Assembly (NCBI GenBank): GCA_020832305.1
Contig: JAFIEV010000067.1
Span: 62,001 to 126,000 of the forward strand
Direction: 5' to 3'
Origin: Cyclobacteriaceae bacterium
GTDB taxonomy: Bacteria; Bacteroidota; Bacteroidia; Cytophagales; Cyclobacteriaceae
Length of the DNA stretch: 64,000 bases
Below are positions 9,158 to 17,860 of the stretch, piece after piece. The translations under genes and the position numbers were made by a program. Under the pieces are notes generated by a model. That model searched no databases. It saw nothing but the letters and a program-made list of their open reading frames with translations, and was not told the origin of the DNA. How positions within the stretch are numbered: position 1 is the first letter of the stretch; each line of letters starts with the position of its first letter.

Positions 9158-12100
9158 TCATTGAGGCACATACCTGAGGGCTTTAAGCATAGGCCCTTCT
9201 GTTTTACTTTTCAGGATAAAATAGAGGTCTTGTTTCCCTTGTTTTACAGATGAAGAAGCCTCCAGTTTTATGTCTGATTTTTGGTTTGCCGCAATACTAT
9301 AACCTGCGCTGAACAAAACAGGGCCGTCTACCCTTCCCTGCCGCACCTCAATGCTACCCACGGCATCAGATAAAACACCATCCAGTTCCAACATAATAGA
9401 TTGGATATCATTCAAATCTATCTGGCGGTCGATAAATATGTTTTCTCCTTCTGCGATTTGCAATACATTGGTTCCACCGGATTTCAATTTACGGAATCCC
9501 TTTTCCACCTCAAGCTTGTCAGACAGCACCCTGGGATTTCGGAGTTTCAATGTACCCGAACCAGAAAGTGGTTTAATGCCCTTACCTCCCTGATCGGTGT
9601 AGGTAGCATTGATGGCAAGTAGCATATTTTCCCGGGCGTCTTTATCTGCTGTGATTATTCCAGAAGCGGGCAAAGTTGGCGTAAGTTGGGCAGATTGTTC
9701 AAGAGAAAGAATCCATTGCACAATCATTTTCAGTTCTGATTCCTTTGCATCAGGATGTGCGGGCATGGCTACACTACCCCAGACACCGGCTCCGCCTTTT
9801 CGCACTTTACCGGTGAGATAATTTAAACCATTTTGATCCTGATGGTATTTTTTGGCAACATCCTGATATGAAGGACCAACAGAAGGCCCATCTACCTTAT
9901 GACAGGACATGCAATTTAGGGTAGTACTCAGGCTTTTTCCCGTCATGGCCATGCTGGCTTCCTGATGTCCCAGTGCTGTACTGCTCAAATCTGTACCTTC
10001 AATATAATCAGCAGATACATACAGGTTTTCGTAATCCACCATATCGCCCGGATCCTTAACGCTCACTGAATAGGCAAGTGCTCGTCCCGGAAAATAAAAA
10101 CTTGTATTACCTTCAACCAGGATATCAACCACCGGTTGCTCATTGCCGGCATAAACATATACGGTATTGCTGAAGGCCGATGCTCCTTTTTCATCAACGA
10201 CTTCAACACTTACCGAATAATCACCATAGCGTGCAACGGGAAAATCAAGAGATCCTTTCCGGGTAACATGTTTCTGATCGCCAATGTGCCAGATATATTG
10301 CAGTTTATCATTTTCAGGGTCGGTAGCCTCCACCCTTGCCCGTATATGGAATGGCAATAAACCACTTGATTTTTCCACCACCAGTGCACCCACTTTTGGA
10401 GGGCGATTCCCTGCTATATAATCTATACGTACCAGTGCTGCATCATCATTTTTGGAAAACCATCCTTTTCCATATTCCACTATGTAGAAGCGACCGTCGG
10501 GACCAACTTCCATATCTATGGGCGCATTAAAAATGGCATGTGGAATAAAAGGCTCCATTCGCATAAAATCTCCCTTCTTATTCATGCTAACAACCTTAAT
10601 CCAGTTGCGCATCCATTCGTAAATAAACAGCTTTCCTGAGTAATAATCGGGGTATTTATGTTGTGAATCATATAAATCGGCATAATATACCGGACCTGCC
10701 ATGGCTGTTCGGCTACCTGTTCCCAATGAAGGGAAAACATCAGAAACGGCATAAGGGTACCAGATAAAAGCCGGTTGAGCAGATGGCAGTTCCTTTTTTC
10801 CGGTATTATTACCAGACAGATTTAATGGTCGTTCCGGATCAAAGGTCGATCCGGATTTTCCAGTACTGTAATCATAATCGCGATAAGCATAATTATCGCC
10901 AATAAAAAGTGGCCAACCAAAGAAACCGGCCGACCTTGCCTGATTAAATTCATCATATCCTCTGGGACCCCTGGTATTGAGGCTGTCATTGCCGGCATCT
11001 GGTCCTACCTCCCCCCAGTATAAGTAACTGTTTTTCTGATCTACAGATATACGGTATGGATTTCTGTTCCCCATTACATAAATTTCAGGGCGGGTACCGG
11101 GCTCACCTTGCGAAAACAAGTTGCCCTCAGGTATGGAATAACTGCCGTCACTATGCACTTTAATCCTCAAAATTTTTCCTCTCAGGTCATTGGTATTGCC
11201 TGAAGAACGGCGGGCATCAGACTGTTCCTTTCCAGACCTGTCATCAAGTGGAGCAAAACCACTATTGATAAAAGGTTGCGAACGGATGTTAAAGGGGTTG
11301 GAATTATCGCCTGTCGATATGTACAACAAACCATCAGGGCCAAAAGCGAGGCTACCTCCAGTATGGCAACATATATTTCGCTGGGAATAAAACTCCAGTA
11401 TTTTGGTTTCTGATGAGGGTAATATGGTATCGTTCCTGAAAACAAAACGTGACAAACGGTTTACGGAAGTATCGATTGGACTATAAAACATATAGACAAA
11501 TCGATTTTTTGCAAAATCAGGATCAGCTGCAATACCCAATAAACCTTCTTCTGCATTTACACCAGGAACCGTAGCTTTGTGGTAAACATCCAAAAAACCC
11601 ACCTGTTTTACATCTCCACCATTGTTGCTGTAACGCAGCACTTCTCCCCTTCTTTGTACAATAAGGACATCCAGATTTGGCAATACTGCCAACTCTGTAG
11701 GTTCAAAAAATTCACCTACAGCCAAAACCGTTTTGACAAATCTGTCTTCCGCTGGCACCCTGGGCGAAATTGCTTTGTGGTAATCCGGCGTTCTGGCCTT
11801 TTTAAAAAGCCATTGCAAGCCTGAGATAAGGATTGAACTGGCAGTAGGTTCCTGAATCCATCCGGCCTCCAGCTCAATCCCTGTATAAAAAACTTGTTGA
11901 TCTTTGAACTCATGTATCCATGATACAGGAAATATCTGATCGTTTTGGTAGTAACTGCTCAATACTTGTAAATCCGGGGAAAGTAACTTGCTTTCATGCA
12001 CGGTAAAGGGGTAATTCACAGCTAGCAAACCTTGTGATGCCGGGTGATCCGGCGAATGGATTGCCAATTCTGATGATGTCTGAATTGAAGGTTTCGTCTG

Positions 12101-12493
12101 CAAGGCCCCGATAAGTTCATTGTACCAGCCCCAGCCATATTGTAATGTCCCGGCAGCATTAATACCGGCGATTTTTCCTCCCGCTTCAACAAATCGCTCA
12201 ACATCGGTTTGCTGGTAATGATTTAACGTATTGGCCGCTTCATGAACAAACAATATCAGTGCATAATGCCTGAGGCTGTCTTCCAGAATATTATCCGGAT
12301 TGGTCGTGGTATCTGCCAGCCAGCCTTCCTGTTGGAGTCGGTTTTGAAGCAATGCAAGCTCATTAGTGATGTCATGGCTTTCATCATAGCCAAATACTAA
12401 AATCTTTTTATCTGATTTACTACATGAAACAAGCAGCAGAACCACGCCAATGAACAGGCAATGAACGATTTGCCTTGTTAAAAATTTTGCCAT
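9158..12493 (-). CDS. Multidomain lipoprotein: ThuA, PQQ-type sugar dehydrogenase, PKD, cytochrome c, CBM6-like
   Basis: A 1,111-residue lipoprotein (lipobox LVSC, Cys24). Domains in order: ThuA-like Rossmann domain (about 30-230); six-bladed propeller of the soluble glucose/sorbosone dehydrogenase type (about 255-690), with the conserved CHTGGSLAFGPDGLLY; PKD domain (about 700-785); class I cytochrome c (about 840-930) with haem site CMSCH at 861-865 and a likely axial Met in SVAMPAHP; and a CBM6-like beta-sandwich (about 940-1111). The arrangement suggests oxidation of a sugar by a quinone cofactor, with electrons passed to the fused haem. Proteins of this plan are common in Bacteroidota and Planctomycetes, but few have known substrates. 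It is 30 bases downstream of a TonB receptor gene and almost certainly in its operon. Confidence 0.85.
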   Translation of the reverse strand: MAKFLTRQIVHCLFIGVVLLLVSCSKSDKKILVFGYDESHDITNELALLQNRLQQEGWLADTTTNPDNILEDSLRHYALILFVHEAANTLNHYQQTDVERFVEAGGKIAGINAAGTLQYGWGWYNELIGALQTKPSIQTSSELAIHSPDHPASQGLLAVNYPFTVHESKLLSPDLQVLSSYYQNDQIFPVSWIHEFKDQQVFYTGIELEAGWIQEPTASSILISGLQWLFKKARTPDYHKAISPRVPAEDRFVKTVLAVGEFFEPTELAVLPNLDVLIVQRRGEVLRYSNNGGDVKQVGFLDVYHKATVPGVNAEEGLLGIAADPDFAKNRFVYMFYSPIDTSVNRLSRFVFRNDTILPSSETKILEFYSQRNICCHTGGSLAFGPDGLLYISTGDNSNPFNIRSQPFINSGFAPLDDRSGKEQSDARRSSGNTNDLRGKILRIKVHSDGSYSIPEGNLFSQGEPGTRPEIYVMGNRNPYRISVDQKNSYLYWGEVGPDAGNDSLNTRGPRGYDEFNQARSAGFFGWPLFIGDNYAYRDYDYSTGKSGSTFDPERPLNLSGNNTGKKELPSAQPAFIWYPYAVSDVFPSLGTGSRTAMAGPVYYADLYDSQHKYPDYYSGKLFIYEWMRNWIKVVSMNKKGDFMRMEPFIPHAIFNAPIDMEVGPDGRFYIVEYGKGWFSKNDDAALVRIDYIAGNRPPKVGALVVEKSSGLLPFHIRARVEATDPENDKLQYIWHIGDQKHVTRKGSLDFPVARYGDYSVSVEVVDEKGASAFSNTVYVYAGNEQPVVDILVEGNTSFYFPGRALAYSVSVKDPGDMVDYENLYVSADYIEGTDLSSTALGHQEASMAMTGKSLSTTLNCMSCHKVDGPSVGPSYQDVAKKYHQDQNGLNYLTGKVRKGGAGVWGSVAMPAHPDAKESELKMIVQWILSLEQSAQLTPTLPASGIITADKDARENMLLAINATYTDQGGKGIKPLSGSGTLKLRNPRVLSDKLEVEKGFRKLKSGGTNVLQIAEGENIFIDRQIDLNDIQSIMLELDGVLSDAVGSIEVRQGRVDGPVLFSAGYSIAANQKSDIKLEASSSVKQGKQDLYFILKSKTEGPMLKALRYVPQ

Positions 12494-12523
12494 CTGAAAT
12501 TCCTAAATATATTTATAGCGATA

Positions 12524-14914
12524 TTAAAATCTTGTAAAATAAGATATTCCAAAATTCATGGGATCACCCAGTCTTACAGCTCCAAATTCATACCCATAAT
12601 CTATATACGTCGTATTCAACAAATTTCTTCCCCAGATATAGAATTCATGTTTTTCATATTTCAACCCTACCCTGCTGTTAATCAAATTATATGAATCTTG
12701 AAAAACTGTATTTGCATAATTAAAGTACTGTCTTCCGATACTACCCCATTCCATTCTCAGCACCCCTTTTAACGGTCTGTCTATAGAAAGATCGGGGCTA
12801 TATTGTAAAACCAGCATAGAGGTATATTCTGGCGTAAAAATCTGTCGGTTGTTTTCAGCCAGGTTAACCGGTGCAAAATCCTGAACATCTATCGAGGAAA
12901 ATATTGCCCTCGTGTATCCAAAATTATAATTTAATTCAAGATTTTTAAGCGGTTTAGCCTGCATTTCAAGCTCCGCACCTCTGCTTTCCAGTCTTCCGCC
13001 ATTTACCACGATGGTAAATGCATCAGGCATTAACAACACCGGAAGCTGCACATCAGTTAGCAAGGAATAAAACAGTGTAGCATTTAATCGTAATCTCTTG
13101 TTCAAAAAAATGTTTTTTGAACCCAGTTCATAATTATGACTATATTCAGGTTTATATTCAACCAATGGTATGTCCTCAGTACTTACCCCCAATTCGGTGA
13201 GACCTCCAACCCTAAATCCACGTGTATAGCTTGCATGCAAATAACGATCCTGGCTCAACTTCCATGAAAGAGCGACTTTGGGCGTAAGTGCATTAAAACT
13301 GGCGGTTGCTGCTGTATCAGGCCGGGTCAATACCAGTGGTCCTTCTCCTCTTTGAAACTCTCCCCTTATGGTAAGTTGCCTGTGTTCAAAATCCTGCCGC
13401 ATGCCCAGGGTTGCTTCCAGCCTGTCACTGATTTTAAAAGTACCCTGTCCATAGAAGGCCACACCGGCGTTTTTACCTATATTAGAAGAAATAACTGTGA
13501 AATCATAATCAGGCACGCCCAGCAGTGCAAAATCCTCACCATAATAGATGCCCTGCCGTACAGGATCATTTTCATAGAAAGCATAGGCTCCCGCTACCCA
13601 GTTAAACTTTCGACTTTGACTTTCACTGGAACTCAACCTGAACTCCTGCGTCCAGACCTGTACCTGGTTCCAGTTGTCTCCATAGTTATTTATGACCTCC
13701 ACCAGGTTCAGGGGAGAAAAATCACCGTCTATGGGGTCATCATAGTATCTGTGGTTAAACTGATAGGATGTTTGTGAAGAAAAGCGAACAGCCGGGCCAA
13801 AATGGTTGACAGACAAGGACACATTTCGGGTCTTGTCGATCATTTGGGTTTTGGCGTTTTGATTGAGGACAAAAGGATTTTTAAGCGCTTCATCTTTATT
13901 TCCCGCCAGCGGAAATGCCCCAAAATTTCTAAAGTCATTGGTCTTGATATTGAATGTCGCTGACCAGTTGTCGTTGATAAGATAATTTAGAAAAGTATTC
14001 CCGAAAAAGCCAAAGCGACGGTCATAACGACTGTTGTCAAAGGCATTGGTAAAAAAACCATCATGCCGGTGGTATAATCCTGAGATGCCAAAAAACAATT
14101 TATCAGCCACCAAAGGTGTTCTGATACCCGCCTGATATCTCTGTAAACCATAATTTCCTGCATCCATTCCGGCAAATGCCCTTCTTATATTTCCGGGTTT
14201 TTCTGTTTCAACATTAATTACCCCTCCCATGGCGTTGCGTCCGTACAAAGTTCCCTGGGGTCCGCGTAAAACTTCTATACTTTTTACATCATGCAAAGGC
14301 GCAATATAGGTATCCAGGCTAAATTGATTTACCCCATCGATATATGTGACAACCGCTGGTTCATAGGAAGTGGTGGTGATTCCCCTCAGAGAAGTTACAA
14401 CACGATTGTCGCCAGGGTGTGAAGCGAAAAGGTTTGGCACTACAGCACTTATGTCCTGCAGGTTCCATAACATGTAGTCCCTCACCTGGCTCTGATTGAG
14501 TGCCGTGATGCTGATTGGTACTGATTGTAACTGATCTTCCCTGCGATGTGAGGCAACAACAATTTCATCAAGCTCTATTGATGAAGACTCTAGTTGAATA
14601 TCCATAAATAGGTCGTCGGTGGTTACTGCAATTCCAAGGTTTTTTTGTGCAAATCCCAATGATGATATGTCGAGCGTATAAGTACCCGGCAGGTTGTTCG
14701 GAATCACAAATCGCCCATCGGCATCTGATAGTGCAGACCTGGGGGTATTAATGATTCTCATGACGGCTCCGGGTACAGGATTATTATCAGAATCGGTTAG
14801 CCTGCCTGAAATTTTAAATTTGCCCTGCGAAAACGCCAACTCGCTGAAGAAACAAAGTGTTAAAATTGCAAAATATTTCCCGTATGTACCCAAATATCCC
14901 TCGTTTTGTATCAA
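12524..14914 (-). CDS. TonB-dependent outer-membrane receptor (TTG start)
   Basis: A 796-residue TonB-dependent receptor. After a signal peptide (cleavage near LAFSQ) comes a carboxypeptidase-regulatory-like domain (about 30-105), then a plug domain with SIEVLRGPQGTLYGRNAMGG, then a 22-strand-type barrel ending in Phe. It is not a SusC: there is no SusD partner, and its plug resembles siderophore or small-molecule receptors. The frame opens only four codons upstream of position 14914 and contains no ATG before the signal sequence, so a TTG start codon is the only reasonable choice. The large ThuA/PQQ lipoprotein follows directly, suggesting a joint role in importing and oxidising one compound. 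Confidence 0.88.
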   Translation of the reverse strand: MIQNEGYLGTYGKYFAILTLCFFSELAFSQGKFKISGRLTDSDNNPVPGAVMRIINTPRSALSDADGRFVIPNNLPGTYTLDISSLGFAQKNLGIAVTTDDLFMDIQLESSSIELDEIVVASHRREDQLQSVPISITALNQSQVRDYMLWNLQDISAVVPNLFASHPGDNRVVTSLRGITTTSYEPAVVTYIDGVNQFSLDTYIAPLHDVKSIEVLRGPQGTLYGRNAMGGVINVETEKPGNIRRAFAGMDAGNYGLQRYQAGIRTPLVADKLFFGISGLYHRHDGFFTNAFDNSRYDRRFGFFGNTFLNYLINDNWSATFNIKTNDFRNFGAFPLAGNKDEALKNPFVLNQNAKTQMIDKTRNVSLSVNHFGPAVRFSSQTSYQFNHRYYDDPIDGDFSPLNLVEVINNYGDNWNQVQVWTQEFRLSSSESQSRKFNWVAGAYAFYENDPVRQGIYYGEDFALLGVPDYDFTVISSNIGKNAGVAFYGQGTFKISDRLEATLGMRQDFEHRQLTIRGEFQRGEGPLVLTRPDTAATASFNALTPKVALSWKLSQDRYLHASYTRGFRVGGLTELGVSTEDIPLVEYKPEYSHNYELGSKNIFLNKRLRLNATLFYSLLTDVQLPVLLMPDAFTIVVNGGRLESRGAELEMQAKPLKNLELNYNFGYTRAIFSSIDVQDFAPVNLAENNRQIFTPEYTSMLVLQYSPDLSIDRPLKGVLRMEWGSIGRQYFNYANTVFQDSYNLINSRVGLKYEKHEFYIWGRNLLNTTYIDYGYEFGAVRLGDPMNFGISYFTRF

Positions 14915-15124
14915 CCCGCAATTCTACGACTAAAAACACAAAAAAAGAATGGAATCACCAGGAAAAATCTGCATTAAATGACCTACTGGTTGGTTTATAG
15001 CGAAATATTATAAAACTGAATCCAGGATAAAAACCTATTAATTTACTGATTTTGCCCATAATTAGCGTAATATTTTCAACAAATTCTGATCAGCATTTCA
15101 ATATTTGATCAAATTGACATTTGC

Positions 15125-16447
15125 TTATTCAAAAACTTCCACTTTATCGATATGTTGTTGTGGTTTCCAAACATACCATTGAAAACCGAGACTATTGAAG
15201 CTTCCCTGGGGTCCTTCGCCTTTTGTCCAGCCTTTTGGTGAATTGGAAGAATTCACTATAACAGATCCGTCAGGTGTTAGTGAATTTGCCAGTTGCTGCC
15301 ATTTATCCCTGGCAGCTATGTATTGTTGCGCGTCATTGAATACCTCAGGAACAATGATAAAAATTAAATGGTTGCCTAAGGCAGATTGTGATTCCCCAGT
15401 GCTGATAAATGCTTCAAGCGCACCTCTGATAACCAGGCTATCATAACTGAAGCTCTTGTCTCTGTCTCCAAAACTCAATGCCGCTAGTGCCGGTTGATAA
15501 TCATAAATAACAGGAAAGTGCATGATTCTACGATCATCACCCAGGACATTTTTTATCCATCGGTGAAAAATGTAGGCATCATCGCCCAAAATAAGTACAT
15601 TGCCATCTGCACTTTTTGCATTTTGGAGTAGTTCATTTACGAATTCCGGAGCCACGGGCTCATCCTGTTGTATTCTCCAGCATAAGTCATCATTGATAAA
15701 AATCGAGAACATATGTTGTTGCCGGGTCACCATGAGCTTATTCCCTTCATAATTGTAGAAGTAAATCACTTTTTCATCAACCAGGTGCTGTTCACTGTAA
15801 ATAACAATTTGGGTCTGAGTGCGGGCCAGCAACATGGCTATCAAAAACATCAGCAGCAAGCCTGCCTTTATAAAGGTATTCCTGCGAAGTGAAGAACGAT
15901 ACAGGAGAAAAAAAATGCCTGAGGCCCCGAACAGGAAAGCAGAAACCTGACCCGGCAATTTAACAGGCAGATACTCTGAAATTAACCATCCTACATAAAC
16001 AAATATTATAAGCCATGCATACAGCCATATTTGTGTCTTATGGTGTCTCGGATTTACATGATGTATAGATGCGGCAGCAAAACCGGTCATAAATGAAAGA
16101 ATAATGCTGCTGTGCCAGATGATTCGGGGCGGTTCGCTGTAAAAAGGTCTCGACTCATAAATCCAAATAGGACCAAAAGCCATAAATACCCCCGCCAGGT
16201 TTAAAATAATAATGCTTAGTATGGCAGGTTTCCAACGAATACCGACAGAAATAAAAATCCCAATCGATATGCAAACCAGCATAATAATAAAGTATTGAAC
16301 AAAGAAGCTGTTTTGTGATTTGTAAAAATAAGCTGACCAAAATCCAAATGAATAGGAAGACATGCCCGCTGCCAATCCTAACATCGCCTTATAAATAATT
16401 ATCGGAGAGATACCGGTTATTATGCTTTTCCAGTAACTTATTCTCAT
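15125..16447 (-). CDS. Membrane protein with degenerate spermidine-synthase-like domain
   Basis: A 440-residue protein. The first 210 residues hold about six to seven membrane segments. The remainder resembles the fold of polyamine aminopropyltransferases: a strand-rich lead-in (KVIYFYNYEGNKLMVTRQ), then NDDLCWRIQQDEP where true enzymes have LDGxxQ...DE, then NVLILGDDAY (283-292) in place of the cofactor-binding GGGDG motif. Fused membrane/spermidine-synthase proteins are widespread in bacteria and mostly uncharacterised. The loss of the glycine-rich motif makes normal aminopropyl transfer doubtful. A Bacteroidota -7 box lies about 50 bases upstream. It is divergent from a small lipoprotein gene. 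Confidence 0.7.
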   Translation of the reverse strand: MRISYWKSIITGISPIIIYKAMLGLAAGMSSYSFGFWSAYFYKSQNSFFVQYFIIMLVCISIGIFISVGIRWKPAILSIIILNLAGVFMAFGPIWIYESRPFYSEPPRIIWHSSIILSFMTGFAAASIHHVNPRHHKTQIWLYAWLIIFVYVGWLISEYLPVKLPGQVSAFLFGASGIFFLLYRSSLRRNTFIKAGLLLMFLIAMLLARTQTQIVIYSEQHLVDEKVIYFYNYEGNKLMVTRQQHMFSIFINDDLCWRIQQDEPVAPEFVNELLQNAKSADGNVLILGDDAYIFHRWIKNVLGDDRRIMHFPVIYDYQPALAALSFGDRDKSFSYDSLVIRGALEAFISTGESQSALGNHLIFIIVPEVFNDAQQYIAARDKWQQLANSLTPDGSVIVNSSNSPKGWTKGEGPQGSFNSLGFQWYVWKPQQHIDKVEVFE

Positions 16448-16496
16448 AGGTGCAATGAAACTTTATGGCAATGCAGGCCCAGGTAAATTTACGATG

Positions 16497-16504
16497 CAAA
16501 GATA
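16497..16504 (-). promoter_or_regulatory. -7 box for the membrane protein gene
   Basis: Read on the minus strand the bases are TATCTTTG, an exact match to the Bacteroidota consensus TAnnTTTG. It lies 50 bases upstream of the start codon at 16447. A matching -33 TTG at normal spacing is not clear. Confidence 0.5.
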
Positions 16505-16581
16505 CAAAACCACCTCATTACTGAAAAGAAGTTTGGCCATCGCATAACAAACAATTGCCTTTCAACAAAAGTTTGTAATTA

Positions 16582-17133
16582 ATGAAAAATGTTGTTCCAT
16601 TTACAATACTCGTTTTCATATGCCTTTCCTGTGGTCCTGACAAATCAGCTGACCTGGATCCTGAGATTCCCAAATTTAACACAACAGATGCGGCAGAATT
16701 ATTTTTCAAAAATCTGCGTAGCCCTTACTATGATCTTGAAGACCGGGAAGATGTTAAAATGCTGGTATACAGGTTTTCCAAAAGAAATAAAACAGAAGAA
16801 AAACCCATCCTTGGCTTAGCACTTGTCATCCACTGGATAAAAGATGAGGCTTTTTTGTTGTTTGAACCAAATCACTTTTTTGATACCCCTGAACCGGTCG
16901 TGATCTATTGTACAAATCCCGAAACTTCAGAAATAACAAAACTATCTTTTTACCGGGCCGACGTGAGAACACAGTTTACCCTTGCTGTAAATCTGTATAA
17001 AATGTTGCAACAAAAATTTATCTTCGAAATACACATCGGTGATCATAGTTATTTACTATTTGAAGATGAAAAAGAAAGGGAGGCCTTCAGAATTACCGTT
17101 TATGATTTTCTTCGACTGGTAGAGCTGATTTAA
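16582..17133 (+). CDS. Hypothetical lipoprotein
   Basis: A 183-residue predicted lipoprotein with the lipobox CLSC (Cys17). The mature part is a single mixed alpha/beta domain: acidic, with PYYDLEDREDVKMLVYRF, several beta-rich stretches and a C-terminal helix (AFRITVYDFLRLVELI). It matches no family I recognise. It is divergent from the membrane protein gene and separated by 144 bases from the LOG-family gene on the same strand. No function can be proposed. Confidence 0.7.
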   Translation: MKNVVPFTILVFICLSCGPDKSADLDPEIPKFNTTDAAELFFKNLRSPYYDLEDREDVKMLVYRFSKRNKTEEKPILGLALVIHWIKDEAFLLFEPNHFFDTPEPVVIYCTNPETSEITKLSFYRADVRTQFTLAVNLYKMLQQKFIFEIHIGDHSYLLFEDEKEREAFRITVYDFLRLVELI

Positions 17134-17222
17134 TTCTCTCCCTGGTAGTTTCTTTTAATTTTAATAAGATGTAGCATTGCTAAGTTTTACAGGAAAGCGA
17201 GGAGGTTTTTTATTTTCAGTCT

Positions 17223-17230
17223 TATATTTG
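17223..17230 (+). promoter_or_regulatory. -7 box for the LOG-family gene
   Basis: TATATTTG is an exact match to TAnnTTTG, 47 bases before the ATG at 17278. No TTG is found at the usual -33 distance, so the box is supported mainly by its match and position. Confidence 0.5.
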
Positions 17231-17277
17231 GAACTGGCATTGAATGCAATCCATTATTTTTTGAACCTTTAATAGCT

Positions 17278-17856
17278 ATGGAAAGAAATATATGTGTTTT
17301 TTGCGGATCTTCTACAGGAAACAGAAGTGATTACATCGGGGCAACGCAAAAGCTTGCCAAAGTGATGGTAGAACACCGTTGCAACCTTGTATATGGTGGG
17401 GGCAGTATAGGGTTGATGGGGATTCTGGCAGATCAGGTTCTGCAACTGGGCGGAAAGGTTTTAGGGGTTATACCAAAGTTTTTGGATGACCGTGAGGTGG
17501 GGCACCATGGTCTTACCAGGCTGATTGTCACAGAATCAATGCATGAAAGAAAACAAGAAATGGCAAGCCACGCAGAAGGTTTTATTGCCATGCCCGGCGG
17601 TATCGGAACTTTAGAAGAACTATTTGAAATCTTTACCTGGATCCAGCTCAAACTGGTAAAACATTCGCTCGCCTTATACAATGTAGGTGGCTACTTTGAT
17701 CTTTTAATTGGTTTCCTTGATAAAATGGTTACAGAAGGTTTTCTAAAAGCCGAGACCAGAAATTTGCTCATCGTATCTGACGATGCCGAAGAAATTATTA
17801 AAGCATTATCTTCCAGTCCTTTTGGTGATCGAGAAAGCTGGAAGAAAAAAGTTTAA
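17278..17856 (+). CDS. LOG-family (TIGR00730) nucleotide 5'-monophosphate nucleosidase
   Basis: A 192-residue cytosolic Rossmann-fold protein of the LOG/TIGR00730 family. The signature PGGIGTLEE is at 106-114 with the expected upstream CGSS (9-12), GGGSIGLMG (40-48) and ERK near 90-92. Family members hydrolyse the N-glycosidic bond of AMP and cytokinin nucleotides, releasing base and ribose 5-phosphate. Length is typical. The S9 peptidase gene starts four bases after its stop, so they are co-transcribed, although no functional link is evident. Confidence 0.92.
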   Translation: MERNICVFCGSSTGNRSDYIGATQKLAKVMVEHRCNLVYGGGSIGLMGILADQVLQLGGKVLGVIPKFLDDREVGHHGLTRLIVTESMHERKQEMASHAEGFIAMPGGIGTLEELFEIFTWIQLKLVKHSLALYNVGGYFDLLIGFLDKMVTEGFLKAETRNLLIVSDDAEEIIKALSSSPFGDRESWKKKV

Positions 17857-17860
17857 AAGC

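Noticed and set aside
16582-16819. Alternative overlapping frame at the start of the small lipoprotein gene
   Set aside because: The lipoprotein frame has a signal and continuous coding character; the other frame has neither.
17783-17860. Longer start for the S9 peptidase
   Set aside because: It would overlap the LOG-family gene in another frame and hide the signal peptide; the ATG at 17861 follows the upstream stop by four bases.
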